DNA from: Magnetococcales bacterium
GTDB taxonomy: Bacteria; Pseudomonadota; Magnetococcia; Magnetococcales; JADFYX01
DNA: 51,858 bases
Direction: 5' to 3'
Assembly: GCA_002753565.1 (NCBI GenBank)
Contig: PEAM01000031.1
Coordinates: forward strand, 1 to 51,858
Each line of letters opens with the position of its first letter. The stretch's first letter is position 1. Of this stretch, positions 1 to 7,216 are shown in pieces. Below the pieces are notes generated by a model. It was given only the letters and a program-made list of their open reading frames with translations. It was not told the origin of the DNA and searched no databases. The position numbers and the translations under genes were made by a program.

Positions 1-37
1 ACGGTGCCGTCTTGGTCTCTGGGTTCGATCTTTCCAT
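1..37 (-). CDS. Possible 5' end of a gene leaving the left edge
   Basis: Only 12 codons lie in the window, read leftward from an ATG at 37 (MERSNPETKTAP). A GGAGG sits about 9 nt upstream of that ATG, a good ribosome binding site, and the gene would follow the HicB-like gene on the same strand. No product can be recognised from so little sequence, and it may not be a gene at all. Confidence 0.25.
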   Translation of the reverse strand, partial: MERSNPETKTAP

Positions 38-116
38 TCAAAATATCCTCCGATTTCATGTGATGGTCCTGATCTGTCTTTTCGGACCAAATCAGTGTCC
101 AATGAAATCGGGTGCT

Positions 117-287
117 CTATACAAGATACAAATCCACGGCCTCTTGAAATGCTTGGCGTATTTCATCCACGGAGTCACCGTGGAACGTGATGATCGGTTT
201 GATTCCATCTACACGCCCGATGAAACATGCGTCTTCATCGCTGTACTCAATGCGTGCGGCATAATTTCTATGCATCATGGGATTCAT
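117..287 (-). pseudogene. HicB-like antitoxin, N-terminal part only
   Basis: The 56 residues from the chosen ATG match the N-terminal RNase-H-like half of HicB antitoxins: YAARIEYSDEDACFIGRV, then ITFHGDSVDEIRQAFQEAV. In the usual family of about 110 residues this is followed by a ribbon-helix-helix DNA-binding segment. Here a TAG stops the frame straight after DLYLV and the segment is missing. I chose the ATG at 287 because GAGGAG lies 7 nt before it. No hicA toxin is next to it inside the window. It could be a decayed gene or a short HicB variant that works without its DNA-binding tail. It lies just downstream of the PIN toxin/antitoxin pair on the same strand. Confidence 0.6.
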
Positions 288-315
288 AGTTTGACTCCTC
301 AACATGATACATCGG

Positions 316-558
316 TCAATCGATTATATCACCTTCATGTTCAGGTGGTACATTTGGCACTCGATCCATAGCCTGGAGAAAATGTTCGACATCCGCCCCT
401 TTGGCTCTTGAATTCAACAACTTTTCCGTTTCCAAAGCGGACAGCTTCTCAGCAATAGCCGTAACGAAAAACTGGTTCATGGAAGCGTTCTCCTCCTTGG
501 AAACACGGCGTGCAGCCTCCATCAGGGAATTCGGAAGTCTTAGCGCATACTGACTCAT
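316..558 (-). CDS. Ribbon-helix-helix antitoxin of a PIN toxin
   Basis: This 80-aa protein begins with a short beta strand and two helices typical of Arc/CopG/HicB-type DNA-binding antitoxins (YALRLPNSLMEAARRVSKEE, then ASMNQFFVTAIAEKLS). Its acidic C-terminal tail (VPPEHEGDIID) would suit binding to a toxin. It follows the PIN-domain gene after 17 nt on the same strand. The pair therefore looks like a toxin-first toxin-antitoxin operon in which this protein neutralises the nuclease and probably represses the promoter. GGAGA precedes the ATG at a normal distance. The exact family name is uncertain; the fold and pairing are clearer. Confidence 0.75.
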   Translation of the reverse strand: MSQYALRLPNSLMEAARRVSKEENASMNQFFVTAIAEKLSALETEKLLNSRAKGADVEHFLQAMDRVPNVPPEHEGDIID

Positions 559-575
559 AGATCATTCTCCATCAG

Positions 576-986
576 TTAAAACCAGAGATCACGGGGCCTC
601 AATGTCTTCAGTCCAAATTGTCGAATGTGCGGCTCAAAATCTTTGGTGTTGAAAGTAACAATGGCATCTGCTCCTCCTGCTATGGCCAACTCTAGAACCA
701 TGTCATCTTCAGGATCCGGCAATAAAGGTCGCCAGAGATAGTAGAGCTTCACCTCTTTTCCGGCTGACGCAATCATTTTCAGAACTGCCTCAATATACTC
801 CGGCTTCAAAGGAATACCAGTCGAACGCCGTTTCAGCACTGCCTCGTACTCCAAGAACAGAGGAACAGAAAGCAAAATGGTGAATGGTGCGGGTACCTCT
901 ACAATCTTTCGCACCAGTCTATATGACGCTCCACGATTTGAACGTAGTGCTGCTACGAGAACATTGGTATCCAAGACAACTTTCAT
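576..986 (-). CDS. PIN-domain ribonuclease toxin
   Basis: The 136-aa protein has the PIN nuclease layout: VVLDTNVLVAAL at the N terminus with the first metal-binding Asp, a middle acidic residue in LEYEAVLKR, and LLPDPEDDMVLELAIAGGADAIVTFNTKDF carrying the C-terminal acidic cluster (DPEDD and NTKDF). This matches the family annotated as 'putative toxin component, PIN family', related to VapC, whose known members cleave RNA. It is the first gene of the pair, with its antitoxin downstream. No strong Shine-Dalgarno is visible before the ATG. The RNA target cannot be told from sequence. Confidence 0.85.
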   Translation of the reverse strand: MKVVLDTNVLVAALRSNRGASYRLVRKIVEVPAPFTILLSVPLFLEYEAVLKRRSTGIPLKPEYIEAVLKMIASAGKEVKLYYLWRPLLPDPEDDMVLELAIAGGADAIVTFNTKDFEPHIRQFGLKTLRPRDLWF

Positions 987-1419
987 ATCATATACAATAT
1001 CACAGACTCGTAATTAAACTCAACAAAATGGTGCAGAGCGCACATATGATCCGCTTTTGAGATGCTCTGACCAAGGCTTTGGCCTCATCTTAGAATTGCC
1101 GTTTGGGGCGGCAAACATTGGAGTTGAACAATGTTCCATAAATTCCGGAATAACGCGACATGGCGCGACACGGGTGCAGCAATCGGCAAGAAGGCATGGT
1201 TCCTTTTCCGCAATAAAAGCAACGGGTTCCGCGCGATCGCGGCATTTCGCTAGCGACAGTCGGCAAAACTTGGTTGACATGTCGAGGTTGACAGTCCCGG
1301 CCAAGCCCCTTGTTTCTGGGGTTGAATGTCAACCAGCCGGATGTCAACCAAACATTTTGTAAACCAACTCTGTCACCCAACTTTGTTGACAATATTTCCC
1401 TGTTCCCTGGAGCCTATTG
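987..1419. other. Gene-free stretch with repeated TTGAC motifs
   Basis: No convincing gene was found in these 430 bases. The short open frames here have no family resemblance and poor starts. The stretch contains two self-complementary decamers, ATTCCGGAAT near 1142 and CGCGATCGCG near 1232, and the GGTTGACAT repeat cluster described separately. It separates the leftward toxin-antitoxin genes from the rightward phage module and is a plausible place for promoters in both directions. Confidence 0.5.
1272..1349. promoter_or_regulatory. Four GGTTGACAT-type repeats, likely operator cluster
   Basis: GGTTGACAT occurs at 1272 and GGTTGACAG at 1286. The complement ATGTCAACC occurs at 1326 and again at 1341. 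The two forward copies are 14 nt apart, the two inverted copies 15 nt apart, and the pairs face each other across about 30 nt. A further TTGACA lies at 1386. This symmetric arrangement sits directly upstream of the ParB-methylase gene and looks like binding sites for a repressor or partition-like protein. Some TTGACA copies could also be -35 elements. Function is inferred. Confidence 0.45.
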
Positions 1420-2745
1420 ATGACCCCAACCACCGACTTGAAGATGGAACAATGGCCGATTGAGCGACTGACACCCTATGCCAGAAATCCTCGCAAGAAT
1501 GATGATGTGGTGGATCAAATGGTCGGGGCGATCCAAGAGTTCGGCTTTCGGATTCCAGTAGTGGTACGCAGTGACGGTACCGTGGTTGACGGTCACCTCC
1601 GCTTGAAAGCCGCCCGCCGGTTGGGGTTGACAACTGTCCCCGTGGTTTTGGCCGATGACCTCACCGATACCCAGATCAAGGCGTTCCGTCTGTTGGCCAA
1701 CCAATCATCTAACTGGGCCGATTGGGATGAGGAGTTACTCAAGCTGGAGTTGACCGATCTACAGGATGCCGATTTTGATATCGACATGATCGGTTTTTCC
1801 GATGACGAACTGGCCGACCTGATGGGGCCCTTGGATGGTGAAGGAGAAGGTGGTGGTTCGGATGGCTCTACCGAAGAGGTCCCAGAGCCCCCTCCCAATC
1901 CAGTTACCCAGCCCGGTGACTTGTGGGTGTTGGGCGATCATCGCCTTCTTTGCGGTGACAGCACCAACCCGGATGATGTCATCCGGCTGATGAACGGTGA
2001 GCGCGCTGCTTTGTTTGCCACCGATCCGCCCTATCTCGTCGATTATGATGGGACGAACCATCCGGGTAAGGAATCTACAACACTCAAAGACACTCGGAAC
2101 AAGGATTGGTCGGCCACCTACGGTGTAACCTGGGATGATTCCAGCCAGGGTCCAGAACTGTATGAGGGCTTCATCCGCACCGCCATAGACCACGCCATTG
2201 AACCAAATGCCGCTTGGTACTGCTGGCATGCATCCAAACGTCAGGCTATGGTGGAATCGGTTTGGGAGAAAATGGGAGCGTTCGTTCATCAGCAGATAAT
2301 CTGGCGGAAGAACAACTCCATTCTGACCCGGACGCTGTACCTCTGGAAGCATGAACCTTGCTTCTACGGCTGGGTGCGGCCCAACCGCCCTCCTCGCCTC
2401 GATGATGCGGAACCGACCCCGTCGGTGTGGGATATGGAATCATTGGCCGGAGATGACCGACCGGAACATCCAACACCGAAACCTCTGGATGCCTTTGGTA
2501 TTCCCATGCGCCAACACGTCAAGCCAGGCGGTCTCTGTTACGAGCCGTTCTCCGGATCCGGTTCCCAGATTATGGCCGGTGAACAGAATGGCCGCCGGGT
2601 CAATGCCATGGAGATCAGCCCGGTTTATGTGGACGTTGCCGTACAACGGTTTATCCAGGCCACCGGCAAAATCGTCTATCTGGATGGATCCGGTGGTAAG
2701 CAGTTTAAAGATATCGCAACTGAACGGGGTGTTGATCTGGAATGA
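1420..2745 (+). CDS. ParB-like nuclease/DNA methyltransferase fusion
   Basis: The 441-aa protein joins two domains. Residues 1-90 form a ParB/Srx-type domain (PYARNPRKNDDVVDQMVGAI, then VVRSDGTVVDGHLRLKAARRLG, where GTVVDGHxR is the signature). Residues about 170-420 form an amino-methyltransferase with DPPY near residue 202 and the AdoMet motif EPFSGSGSQ near 376, in the beta-class order. A Gly/Ser/Glu-rich linker separates them. Such fusions are common in phages and modify adenine or cytosine, often to protect phage DNA. I took the ATG at 1420, which has GGAG 7 nt upstream; a TTG directly before it is the alternative. No cognate restriction gene is adjacent. Confidence 0.9.
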   Translation: MTPTTDLKMEQWPIERLTPYARNPRKNDDVVDQMVGAIQEFGFRIPVVVRSDGTVVDGHLRLKAARRLGLTTVPVVLADDLTDTQIKAFRLLANQSSNWADWDEELLKLELTDLQDADFDIDMIGFSDDELADLMGPLDGEGEGGGSDGSTEEVPEPPPNPVTQPGDLWVLGDHRLLCGDSTNPDDVIRLMNGERAALFATDPPYLVDYDGTNHPGKESTTLKDTRNKDWSATYGVTWDDSSQGPELYEGFIRTAIDHAIEPNAAWYCWHASKRQAMVESVWEKMGAFVHQQIIWRKNNSILTRTLYLWKHEPCFYGWVRPNRPPRLDDAEPTPSVWDMESLAGDDRPEHPTPKPLDAFGIPMRQHVKPGGLCYEPFSGSGSQIMAGEQNGRRVNAMEISPVYVDVAVQRFIQATGKIVYLDGSGGKQFKDIATERGVDLE

Positions 2746-2787
2746 TTGATTCTACATCCCTTTTCATGGTGTCGTCGGGTTCGTATA

Positions 2788-2820
2788 GTGTAATCAAAAT
2801 TCATAAATAATTGATCACAC
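2788..2820. promoter_or_regulatory. Inverted repeat before the HU-like genes
   Basis: GTGTAATCAA (2788) and TTGATCACAC (2811) are inverted copies of each other with one mismatch, separated by 13 AT-rich bases. The repeat ends 17 nt before the start codon of the first HU-like gene and just before its GGGGGGA ribosome binding site. It would place an operator over the promoter, perhaps for self-regulation. It could also act as a hairpin in the leader RNA. Confidence 0.45.
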
Positions 2821-2837
2821 TTTGGGGGGAAACTACG

Positions 2838-3113
2838 ATGAACCTGACAGAGCTGAAGAAAAAAATGGCTGAAACTACCGGCCAGAGCCAGGAAGAGGCG
2901 GACAAATCGATCAAAGCAGTTCTTGGCATTATCTCAGAAGCATTGGAGAAAGGTGATTCAGTGGCCCTGCCGGGGTTTGGGTCCTTTTCCATCAATGAAC
3001 GTGCCGCCCGTACTTGTCGGAACCCCCGGACGGGAGAATCCATGCAGCTTTCCGCTTCCAAGGCAGTCAAGTTCAAGGCTGGAAAAGCGTTGAAAGATGC
3101 CGTCAACCAGTGA
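2838..3113 (+). CDS. HU/IHF-family DNA-bending protein, copy 1
   Basis: The 91-aa protein covers the whole HU family length. It has the helical dimerisation half (LTELKKKMAETTGQSQEEAD) and the arm region containing VALPGFGSFSINERAARTCR and RNPRTGESM, where the RNPxTGE segment is the family hallmark at the DNA-inserting tip. HU and IHF proteins bend and compact DNA and assist packaging, replication and promoter looping. The start at 2838 follows a strong GGGGGGA. The stop is one base from the second HU-like start, so the two are probably co-translated. Having a private pair suggests a heterodimer like IHF. Confidence 0.93.
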   Translation: MNLTELKKKMAETTGQSQEEADKSIKAVLGIISEALEKGDSVALPGFGSFSINERAARTCRNPRTGESMQLSASKAVKFKAGKALKDAVNQ

Positions 3114-3114
3114 T

Positions 3115-3405
3115 ATGAAGGCCTCAACGACAAAAAACGATATCGTTGAATCTGTCTGCCGGGAGTTGGATCTCTCCAAAAAAGAGGTGCAGGAGGCGGT
3201 GGATGCCCTTTTTGAACTGATCCGGGAAGATTTGGCGCAAGGAAACACCATAAAACTCCCGAGATTCGGCAACTTCAACGTGCGCAGTAAACGCTCTCGT
3301 ACTGGTCGAAACCCCAAAACCGGCCAGGAGATGAAGATCACCGCCCGCAAGGTAGTGACGTTCAAGCCATCCACCATCCTGCGGGATCGCGTTCAGAAAG
3401 GTTGA
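3115..3405 (+). CDS. HU/IHF-family DNA-bending protein, copy 2
   Basis: The protein of about 96 aa resembles the IHF alpha side of the family: TKNDIVESVCRELDLSKKEV, then IKLPRFGNFNVRSKRSRTGR and GRNPKTGQEM. It differs enough from copy 1 that a heterodimer is likely. The ATG at 3115 lies one base after the first gene's stop and has no ribosome binding site of its own, pointing to translational coupling. An upstream in-frame ATG at 3097, inside copy 1, is the alternative start and would add six residues. Confidence 0.92.
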   Translation: MKASTTKNDIVESVCRELDLSKKEVQEAVDALFELIREDLAQGNTIKLPRFGNFNVRSKRSRTGRNPKTGQEMKITARKVVTFKPSTILRDRVQKG

Positions 3406-3408
3406 TAG

Positions 3409-3645
3409 TCAAGGATCGAACGGCAGGTTTTCGTGATGGCCAGATAGAACCGCGCAGGTGACGGTTTCGATGCCTGCGACCTTTTCGCTGTTTTCCCGTT
3501 TGATCACCTGGGTGGAAACCCGCTCCGCCGCCTGATGGGAATCATCAGCCAGGATCTGTTCGCAGTAGCCCTGATACTGAATCCAGTCATCCGGCGCGTA
3601 GTCGATGATGGCATACCCAACGACCGTGTAAGATTGCTTGGTCAT
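3409..3645 (-). CDS. Small protein of unknown function
   Basis: The 78-aa product is soluble, mildly acidic and not recognised. It begins MTKQSYTVVGYAIIDYAPDD and shows no membrane segment or catalytic motif. AGGAACGG precedes the ATG. It is the last gene of a four-gene minus-strand cassette (4670 to 3409) lying between the HU-like genes and the terminase, and it ends only 4 nt from the stop of HU copy 2. Translation is supported by the ribosome binding site and the ordered cassette, not by homology. Confidence 0.6.
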   Translation of the reverse strand: MTKQSYTVVGYAIIDYAPDDWIQYQGYCEQILADDSHQAAERVSTQVIKRENSEKVAGIETVTCAVLSGHHENLPFDP

Positions 3646-3656
3646 GTTATCCGTTC

Positions 3657-3887
3657 CTATTCGTGGGTAGTGATGAACTGGTCGGCAAGCTGGACATCGT
3701 CGGTGGTGTATTGATCCAGCAGTTCGGCCAATTTGATCGCAAAGCGATCGGCCTGCAGATCAGTAAATAGGACGTTGTCAAGCTTGATGGTGGCGTCGTC
3801 GTAGTCCCCATCCTGGCTCTGGATGATGGTGGCGTAGACTTCGCTGCCGTCCGTCAGTTTTTTGCACTCTGTATAAATCGTAATCAT
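3657..3887 (-). CDS. Small acidic protein of unknown function
   Basis: The 76-aa product starts MITIYTECKKLTDGSEVYAT and is rich in Asp and Glu, with no family I recognise. I chose the internal ATG at 3887 because GGGAGAAG lies just before it; the longer open frame starting at 3953 has no such signal. It is 11 nt upstream of the next gene of the minus-strand cassette. Many small acidic phage proteins bind host factors or mimic DNA, but nothing here proves that. Confidence 0.6.
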   Translation of the reverse strand: MITIYTECKKLTDGSEVYATIIQSQDGDYDDATIKLDNVLFTDLQADRFAIKLAELLDQYTTDDVQLADQFITTHE

Positions 3888-3939
3888 GCTCTTCTCCCGT
3901 TGGTCGGATCCGGGAGTTGGGATCTCGGATCCGATCGAT

Positions 3940-4137
3940 TCAGTCCAGTTCAACCGCGTCCGTGACGTATGGTTCCGAATTCAGCCAGTCCACCGAATCC
4001 GGTTCCCAGGTGAGGTCATTTTCGTTCCAGGCCCGGATGATGGCGGCCTCTTTGGCCTCCCCCTCGCTATCGGCGACAACGTCAAGGATCGTGGATGTGG
4101 TGATATCCCGCGTGACTATGATCTGATAGTTGGGCAT
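3940..4137 (-). CDS. Small acidic protein of unknown function
   Basis: The 65-aa product starts MPNYQIIVTRDITTSTILDV and ends in a Trp- and Asp-rich tail (ENDLTWEPDSVDWLNSEPYV). GGAGG lies 5 nt before the ATG at 4137. It begins 11 nt after the stop of the DUF3489 gene in the same operon. The pattern of an N-terminal beta strand followed by a helix with alternating Ala and Glu suggests a small alpha/beta fold. No function can be assigned. Confidence 0.6.
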   Translation of the reverse strand: MPNYQIIVTRDITTSTILDVVADSEGEAKEAAIIRAWNENDLTWEPDSVDWLNSEPYVTDAVELD

Positions 4138-4148
4138 TCCAACCTCCA

Positions 4149-4670
4149 TTATGCTTTGAGGTGGTAGGTAGTGACCGGCTTGGCTCCGTCAATGTCATCA
4201 GTCGGTGGCTTGCGGCGGGTCAGTTCCAGGCCCATCTTTTTCTTCAATGTCCCAGCGAAAAACCCACGTACCGTATGACTCAACCAATTGGTCTCATTGG
4301 TGATTTGCTCGATGGTTGCACCTTCCGGGCGTTTTAGCATTTCGATCACCTTCGCCTGCTTGGTACCGGTGCGGGGTTTGCGGGCCGGTTTGATCTCGGT
4401 GGCCGGTTTCTCTTCCGGTTCCAGTGTCGGTTCTGGCTTCGGTGGTTCCTGACCGATGGCTCGGAAGCCGTCGTCGGAGATCAACCAGGTTTTGTAGGGC
4501 GGGGTGATGGCGGCATCGTAAATCAGCCCCTTTTTTTCCAAAGCGGTAATTACCTTCAGGGCCGACCCACCTTTGAGGTGCTTGGGCATGGGTTGAATCG
4601 ATCCGCCCGGGCGCTCAGAGGCGGCTTTCAAAACAGTCTCTTGTGGAGTGGTCAGTTTGATTGTAGTCAT
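4149..4670 (-). CDS. DUF3489 family protein
   Basis: The 173-aa protein has a C-terminal DUF3489-like winged-helix segment (GTKQAKVIEMLKRPEGATIE, TNWLSHTVRGFFAGTLKKKM) at about residues 100-165. Its N-terminal half also looks like a small helix-turn-helix domain (TTPQETVLKAASER, ALKVITALEKKGLI). A Pro/Glu-rich linker joins the two. DUF3489 proteins are common on mobile elements and plasmids and are presumed to bind DNA, though this is unproven. It heads the four-gene minus-strand cassette and diverges from the terminase genes across 109 nt containing a perfect palindrome, so it could be the regulator acting there. Confidence 0.85.
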   Translation of the reverse strand: MTTIKLTTPQETVLKAASERPGGSIQPMPKHLKGGSALKVITALEKKGLIYDAAITPPYKTWLISDDGFRAIGQEPPKPEPTLEPEEKPATEIKPARKPRTGTKQAKVIEMLKRPEGATIEQITNETNWLSHTVRGFFAGTLKKKMGLELTRRKPPTDDIDGAKPVTTYHLKA

Positions 4671-4686
4671 GTCGGTCTCCGTTAGT

Positions 4687-4707
4687 TGGTGTTATTCCGT
4701 AACACCA
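4687..4707. promoter_or_regulatory. Perfect palindrome between divergent genes
   Basis: TGGTGTTA (4687-4694) and TAACACCA (4700-4707) are perfect inverted copies with a 5-base TTCCG spacer. The site lies 17 nt upstream of the DUF3489 start and 73 nt upstream of the terminase small subunit. It has the size and symmetry of a dimeric repressor operator. The AT-rich run that follows (to 4775) could hold the rightward promoter. Confidence 0.5.
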
Positions 4708-4779
4708 TGGAGCCATTATCTTGAAGCACTATCCAGCATAAAATGATTGTTTTTGAATGTTTTTTTATAGGTTTAGGAG

Positions 4780-5367
4780 ATGTTTATTTCCCAGTCCGAA
4801 TATGCTAGGAAACGCGGATTTTCACGACAGTACGTCAATAAGCTGGTGAAGAAAGGGGTGGTGCGCCTGATTGATGGAAAGGTCGATCCTGCACAGGCCG
4901 ACAAGGCCCTGGAATCAGTTAGGGAACCGGCCCGACCACAACGTCGGGGTGGAGATGAAGTTATCCGGCAACCCATCCAGCAGCCGGAACATCAACCCAA
5001 ACAAACAGCACCATCGAAGTCATCTACAGCATCTAACCCCGATCCTTCTCCTGTTGATCTGCCGGGGAAGATGCCGGGCGATCTGCCGACCATGTTACTC
5101 CGGGCTCGGATCAAGACTGAGCTGAAGCGGGGCAACCTACTGGATATCGATGAGAAGGTCAAAAACAAGCAGTATGTCGCCGCCGATGAGATCAAGGTGG
5201 TTGCGTTCAATCGGGGCCGGGTGGTTCGGGACCGAATTATGAATCTGCCGGATCGGCTGGCGGCCACCTTGGCGGCTCAGAATGATCTCGATACAGTTCG
5301 GGAGATCCTGGCCAAGGAACTGCGCATTGCCCTGGAGGGATTGGCCGATGACCCAATCAGCGACTGA
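4780..5367 (+). CDS. Terminase small subunit, Nu1-like
   Basis: The 195-aa protein opens with a Nu1-type winged helix-turn-helix (MFISQSEYARKRGFSRQYVN) that would bind the packaging start site. A Pro/Gln/Ser-rich linker follows, then a basic C-terminal region (RARIKTELKRGNLLDIDEKV, residues about 108-190) expected to assemble with the large subunit. It selects phage DNA and hands it to the motor. The AGGAG is unusually close to the ATG, so translation may be weak. Its end overlaps the large subunit start by 20 nt, the usual phage arrangement. Confidence 0.85.
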   Translation: MFISQSEYARKRGFSRQYVNKLVKKGVVRLIDGKVDPAQADKALESVREPARPQRRGGDEVIRQPIQQPEHQPKQTAPSKSSTASNPDPSPVDLPGKMPGDLPTMLLRARIKTELKRGNLLDIDEKVKNKQYVAADEIKVVAFNRGRVVRDRIMNLPDRLAATLAAQNDLDTVREILAKELRIALEGLADDPISD

Positions 5368-7216
5368 ATTTTACCTGGAGTCATTCAACCGGGGCATTCG
5401 ACCAGACCCGCTGTTGACCGTGTCAGAGTGGGCCGACCAGTACCGTATACTATCTTCTGTCGATTCCGGGGAGCCCGGTCCGTGGCGTACCGATCGGACA
5501 CCGTATCTCAAAGAGATCATGGACTGCCTGTCACCATCTTCGCCAATCGAGCGAACGGTACTGATGAAGGCGGCCCAGACTGGCGGCAGCAATGCCGGTC
5601 TCAACTGGATGGGGTACGTGGTTCATCAGGCTCCCGGTCCCATGTTGATGGTACAACCCACCGTTGAGGTGGCGAAGCGATTCTCCAAACAGCGGGTCAC
5701 CCCTCTTGTCGATGTCTGCCCAGCTTTGAAGGGATTGGTCAAAGATCCCCGCTCGCGGGATAGCGGCAACACGGTGCTCTCCAAGGAGTTCCCCGGTGGT
5801 GTGGTGATGATGACCGGGGCCAACAGCGCGGTGGGATTGCGTTCCATGCCGGTACGGTTTCTGTTTCTGGATGAGGTGGATGGCTATCCCGCCGATGCCG
5901 ATGATGAGGGGGATCCGGTGGCACTGGCCATCCAGCGCACGGTTACCTTTGCCAATCGCAAAATCTTGATGGTCTCCACCCCGACCATCAAAAACTTCAG
6001 CCGCATTGAGGCGGCCTATCTGGAGAGCGATCAGCGGCGCTACTGGGTTCCGTGCCCGAAGTGCCATAAGGAGCAGACCCTGGATTGGGCTCAGATCAGT
6101 TGGCCGAAGGAGCCCAAGGAGCAGCGTGATCTAGCCTTTTACATCTGCGTTCACTGCGGCTACGAAATTCAGGATCATCAAAAAAGCGTGATGCTGGAGA
6201 ATGGCCGCTGGATTGCCGAGGCTGAAGGTGATGGTAAAACCGCTGGATTTCATCTCAACGCCCTCTATTCTCCCCACGGCTGGAAAAATTCATGGGGGGC
6301 TATCGCCGTCGAGCACGGTCAGGTCTATAAGGACCCGCCTCGATTGAAGGTTTGGACCAATACCAAATTGGGCCAGTCCTGGGAGGAGGATGCCGAACGA
6401 ATCAGTGGGGATGCACTTCTTGATCGTCGGGAGGATTGGGGAGAACTCCTCCCCGCCGGGATTGCGGCACTGACCTGCGGTGTCGATGTTCAGGACGATC
6501 GGTTGGAACTGGAAGTGGTCGGTTGGGGAACCGATGAAGAGTCATGGTCGGTGGATTATCGGGTGCTATGGGGTGATCCCTCTTCACCGGCTCTCTGGAA
6601 GGATCTCGATGATTTTCTCATTCGTCGCTGGCCCCATGCTCGAGAGGTTCCGGATCTGGCCATTCGGGCTGTTGCGGTAGATACTGGTGGCCATCATACC
6701 TTGAAGGCCTATGCCTTCTGCCGGGCCCGTCAAGGACGGCGAGTCTGGGCAATCAAGGGCCGTGGCGGCATGGGGGTTCCCATCTGGCCTCGGCGGCCCT
6801 CCAAAAACAACAAGGGGCGCGTACCACTTTTTATCGTCGGTGTCGACGGTTTGAAGGAGTCTACCTACGCCCGGCTTCGGATTGTGGAACCGGGTCCGGG
6901 ATATATGCATTTCCCCATGGATCGAGATGCTGAATATTTCCAACAACTCACCGCCGAAAGTATCGTCACCCGTTACCACAAGGGTCGACCCATTCGGGAG
7001 TGGAAAAAAGAGCATAACGCCAGAAATGAGGCTTTGGACAATCGGGTTTACGCATCAGCCGCCCTGCAGGGGTTGGTAGCGATGGGGTTGCGTTTGAACC
7101 GGGAGGCCAAACGGATTTCCGAAGCACCTATGAAAACTGATACTCCCGAAGCAGATACTCCCAAACTCATCCGGCCAAAGGCCCGGAGACGGGTGATCCC
7201 ATCAAGCTGGATCTGA
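5348..7216 (+). CDS. Terminase large subunit, lambda gpA family
   Basis: The 622-aa protein is the packaging ATPase/nuclease. The ATPase half has a Walker-A-like KAAQTGGSNA near residue 75 and Walker B FLFLDEVDGYP near 173. Two CxxC pairs (CPKCHKE, CVHCGYE) near 236-270 form a zinc ribbon common in this family. The nuclease half carries acidic residues in CGVDVQDDRLELEVVGWG, AVDTGGHHT and DNRVYA. I place the start at 5348 rather than the longer frame at 5282, because GGAGGG lies 8 nt before 5348 and this start overlaps the small subunit normally. Its 3' end overlaps the convergent Cys-rich gene by 15 nt. Confidence 0.95.
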   Translation: MTQSATEFYLESFNRGIRPDPLLTVSEWADQYRILSSVDSGEPGPWRTDRTPYLKEIMDCLSPSSPIERTVLMKAAQTGGSNAGLNWMGYVVHQAPGPMLMVQPTVEVAKRFSKQRVTPLVDVCPALKGLVKDPRSRDSGNTVLSKEFPGGVVMMTGANSAVGLRSMPVRFLFLDEVDGYPADADDEGDPVALAIQRTVTFANRKILMVSTPTIKNFSRIEAAYLESDQRRYWVPCPKCHKEQTLDWAQISWPKEPKEQRDLAFYICVHCGYEIQDHQKSVMLENGRWIAEAEGDGKTAGFHLNALYSPHGWKNSWGAIAVEHGQVYKDPPRLKVWTNTKLGQSWEEDAERISGDALLDRREDWGELLPAGIAALTCGVDVQDDRLELEVVGWGTDEESWSVDYRVLWGDPSSPALWKDLDDFLIRRWPHAREVPDLAIRAVAVDTGGHHTLKAYAFCRARQGRRVWAIKGRGGMGVPIWPRRPSKNNKGRVPLFIVGVDGLKESTYARLRIVEPGPGYMHFPMDRDAEYFQQLTAESIVTRYHKGRPIREWKKEHNARNEALDNRVYASAALQGLVAMGLRLNREAKRISEAPMKTDTPEADTPKLIRPKARRRVIPSSWI

